Shown here in pieces: positions 5,812-7,521 of a stretch of 7,521 bases of DNA. Location of the stretch: assembly GCA_002408385.1 (NCBI GenBank), contig DHSB01000098.1, forward strand, positions 6,945 through 14,465. The letters run 5' to 3'. The number at the start of each line of letters is the position of its first letter. Position 1 is the stretch's first letter. A program made the translations under genes and the position numbers. The notes beneath the pieces were generated by a model, which worked only from the letters and a program-made list of their open reading frames with translations, did no database searches and had not been told where the DNA came from. The DNA comes from Myxococcales bacterium UBA5297. GTDB taxonomy: Bacteria > Myxococcota > Myxococcia > Myxococcales > UBA5297.

Positions 5812-5895
5812 CCCCGCTCACCTCGAGCGTAGCCTCCCGAGGAACGAGGGAGGCAGAGTCGACAAGGCCCCGACTTTGCCTCGCAGGCTCGGCCC
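5812..5895 (+). repeat. Dispersed intergenic repeat, copy D (reference orientation)
   Basis: It begins CCCCGCTCACCTCGAGCGT (5812-5830) and contains the hairpin GCCTCCC (5832-5838), 9-nt loop, GGGAGGC (5848-5854), followed by GAGTCGA, CGACTT, GCCTCGCAGGCTCGGCC. It is inverted relative to copy C and nearly identical in the first 45 bases. A further GGGTGACCGG-type tail (about 5899-5917) recalls the ends of copy B and its partial neighbour. It begins 31 bp after the kinase-like gene. Confidence 0.8.
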
Positions 5896-5948
5896 ACGTC
5901 TTCGGGGTGACCGGGCAGCGGGCCGGGTTCGCGCTTGCGCCCGCAGCG

Positions 5949-5971
5949 GGCCCGTGCAGACTGCACGGGCC
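5949..5971. promoter_or_regulatory. Perfect 23-bp inverted repeat directly abutting the methyltransferase start codon
   Basis: GGCCCGTGCAG (5949-5959) and CTGCACGGGCC (5961-5971) are perfectly complementary 11-base arms around a single A (5960), and the ATG starts at 5972. It occupies the place where a Shine-Dalgarno sequence should be, and none is visible. As DNA it could be an operator for a dimeric repressor. As RNA it would fold with a small loop and sequester the start region, unless the transcript begins inside or after it and is leaderless. Confidence 0.5.
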
Positions 5972-7330
5972 ATGAAGCGCGACGAACGGAAGAACAAGCC
6001 TTCGCCCGCTCGCGAGAGCAAGCGGCCGCTGCGCATGAACCTGGTGCGCGCCGCGGTCCTCGAGGTCTACGCGGCGGCGCGCAGCGAGGGGCAGCTCGCC
6101 GACCGCGCCCTCGACCGAGTGCTGCGGCGCGAACGCGCCCTGTTCAGCGGGGAGCGGCGCGCGGTGGGCGAGGCGGTCTTCGGGTTGCTGCGCCAGGAGC
6201 GCCGGCTCGACTTCGCGTTGTTCGGCGGCGACCCGCCGCGGCCGGCTCCTTCCTTCTTATATGCGGCCCGGCTCGCGGCCCTCGAGGTGGCCGAGGGCGC
6301 CGCCCCGGCGACGAGCGCGAGCGCCCTCGGCCTGCCGGCGAGCTTGGTCCCGAGGCTCGAGCGCGTTCGCGAGCCGCTCCCGGCCGGCCTCTCGCCCATG
6401 GAGCGCGTGGCGCTCGAGGGGTCGCTGCCTGACTTCCTCGCCGAGCGGCTCGTCGCGGATCTCGGCGCCGAGAGCGCGCTCGGCTTCGCCCGGGCGGTCT
6501 CGACCCGCGCCCCGCTCACGCTTCGGGTCAACACGCTCAAGACGAGTCGCGACGCGCTCATCCAGAGGCTCGCGAAGGAAGGCCTCGCCGCCAAGCCCAC
6601 CCGCCTCTCGCCGCTCGGGCTCCAGGTCGAGGAGCGGCTCAACGTCTTCGCCCTTCCGTCGTTCAAAGAGGGGCTCTTCGAGGTCCAGGACGAGGGCAGC
6701 CAGCTCCTCTCCCTCATCGTCGGAGCGCAGCCTGGCGAGCGGGTCGCCGACACCTGCGCGGGCGCCGGCGGCAAGACGCTCGGGCTGGCCGCGCAGATGG
6801 GCAACAAGGGCGAGCTGTGGGCGCTCGATGTCGGCCCGGAGCGGCTCGAGGAGCTCTCGAAGCGCGCCCGCCGCGCCGGGGTTTACAACGTGCGCGTCAA
6901 GCCCATCCCCGGCGACGCGACGGCAGACCGGGCGCTGAAGAGCCTCGCGGGCAGGCTCGATCGCGTCCTCGTCGACGCGCCGTGCACGGGCCTGGGCGCG
7001 CTGCGGCGCAGCCCCGACGCGCGCTACCGTTTCGAGCCCGAGGACTTCGCGCGCCACGCGGCCCGCCAGCGCGAGCTGCTCGAGCGCTTCTCCAGGCTCG
7101 TGCGCCCCGGCGGAAGGCTCGTCTATGCGACCTGCAGCGTGGCACGCGAGGAGAACCAGGCGGTCGTCGAGGCGTTCCTGGCGGCGGAGCCGGGCTTTCG
7201 CGTCGTGCCGGTTCGCGAGGCGCTGCCGCCCGAGGCGCGAGAGGAGCTGGAGGGGCCGTACCTCGTGCTCCTGCCTCAGGTCCACGGGACGGACGGCTTC
7301 TTCGCCGCGGTGCTCGAGCGGGTCGGGTAG
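5972..7330 (+). CDS. rsmB: RsmB/NOP2-family rRNA cytosine-C5 methyltransferase
   Basis: Proteins of this family transfer a methyl group from S-adenosylmethionine to C5 of a cytosine, in RsmB at position 967 of 16S rRNA. The 452-aa length and two-part layout fit RsmB: an N-terminal NusB-like helical RNA-binding part (about 22-145) and a C-terminal Rossmann methyltransferase (about 230-452). The latter shows FEVQDEGSQL (236-245), SAM-binding DTCAGAGGKT (260-269), ALDVGPERL (284-292), VDAPCTGLG (334-342) with the release Cys338, RSPD (346-349), and YATCSV (385-390) with the nucleophile Cys388. HGTDGFFAAVLER (438-450) is the typical end. The N-terminus has a basic tail (KRDERKNK). Met22 (ATG 6035) is an alternative start, just before the conserved LVRAAVLEVY, if the palindrome before 5972 is a promoter or operator. 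The family contains several paralogues with different rRNA targets, so the exact site is inferred. Confidence 0.9.
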   Translation: MKRDERKNKPSPARESKRPLRMNLVRAAVLEVYAAARSEGQLADRALDRVLRRERALFSGERRAVGEAVFGLLRQERRLDFALFGGDPPRPAPSFLYAARLAALEVAEGAAPATSASALGLPASLVPRLERVREPLPAGLSPMERVALEGSLPDFLAERLVADLGAESALGFARAVSTRAPLTLRVNTLKTSRDALIQRLAKEGLAAKPTRLSPLGLQVEERLNVFALPSFKEGLFEVQDEGSQLLSLIVGAQPGERVADTCAGAGGKTLGLAAQMGNKGELWALDVGPERLEELSKRARRAGVYNVRVKPIPGDATADRALKSLAGRLDRVLVDAPCTGLGALRRSPDARYRFEPEDFARHAARQRELLERFSRLVRPGGRLVYATCSVAREENQAVVEAFLAAEPGFRVVPVREALPPEAREELEGPYLVLLPQVHGTDGFFAAVLERVG

Positions 7331-7521
7331 GGGCCTCGCGGGCGCAGGCATCCCTTCGTCCGACGGCCGCCGGGACGATCGGCGCTCCCCTTCTCGTCCG
7401 CGTCCTTTCTGCGCCACGCAGCCGCCCGAGACGGCGGGCAGTCGCCGCCTCGCGCGGCAGTCGAGGACCGCGGGAGGGACCCGCGCCGCGCGCCGGGTTG
7501 ACCTGAGGTCGGGGTCGTCGG
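7331..7521. other. Intergenic region at the right edge, no gene seen
   Basis: No start with a ribosome-binding site, no tRNA and no intrinsic terminator are recognisable. A 5-bp stem, CCGCC/GGCGG near 7423-7438, is too weak to call. An 11-bp palindrome, GACCT-G-AGGTC, lies at 7500-7510 near the edge. Confidence 0.4.

Noticed and set aside
4430..5966. Several long open frames on both strands over the repeat domain
   Set aside because: They are shadows of the 4117-5781 gene, whose periodic protein pattern identifies the true frame.

Overview
This is a very GC-rich, ordinary-looking chromosomal segment with all recognisable genes on the + strand. Gene content, GTG starts, a lineage-type unknown helical protein and GC-rich dispersed intergenic repeats suggest a high-GC deltaproteobacterial-type genome, perhaps Myxococcota. 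That assignment is inference only: no rRNA or other strong taxonomic marker is present.

Layout from left to right. A tandem 42-bp repeat made of small palindromes (1-102) opens the window, followed by a non-coding stretch. Next is an unrecognised 246-aa soluble protein (375-1115). A repeat-rich intergenic region (1116-1472) holds two copies and a fragment of a dispersed hairpin repeat, plus a 12-bp palindrome. It leads into metK, S-adenosylmethionine synthetase (1473-2618). Another repeat copy lies before a divergent Sir2-family (sirtuin) gene (2833-3663). The 453-bp gap 3664-4116 holds a strongly structured element of about 186 nt. It is closed by a perfect 12-bp long-range stem, followed by CTTTTCT, and contains several internal hairpins; it is either a small RNA or the leader of the next gene. 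That gene (4117-5781) joins a divergent thymidylate-kinase-like P-loop domain to ten 27-residue repeats. A fourth repeat copy and a 23-bp palindrome abutting the start codon precede an RsmB/NOP2-type rRNA cytosine-C5 methyltransferase (5972-7330). The last 190 bp show no gene.

The genes do not form an evident operon: the gaps are 190-453 bp and most contain repeats or structured DNA. The only metabolic link I can see is that MetK makes the S-adenosylmethionine that the RsmB-type enzyme uses. The parts most worth a second look are the structured RNA candidate at 3878-4070, the kinase-repeat fusion downstream of it, the dispersed repeat family with a conserved hairpin, and the palindrome covering the ribosome-binding region of the methyltransferase gene.
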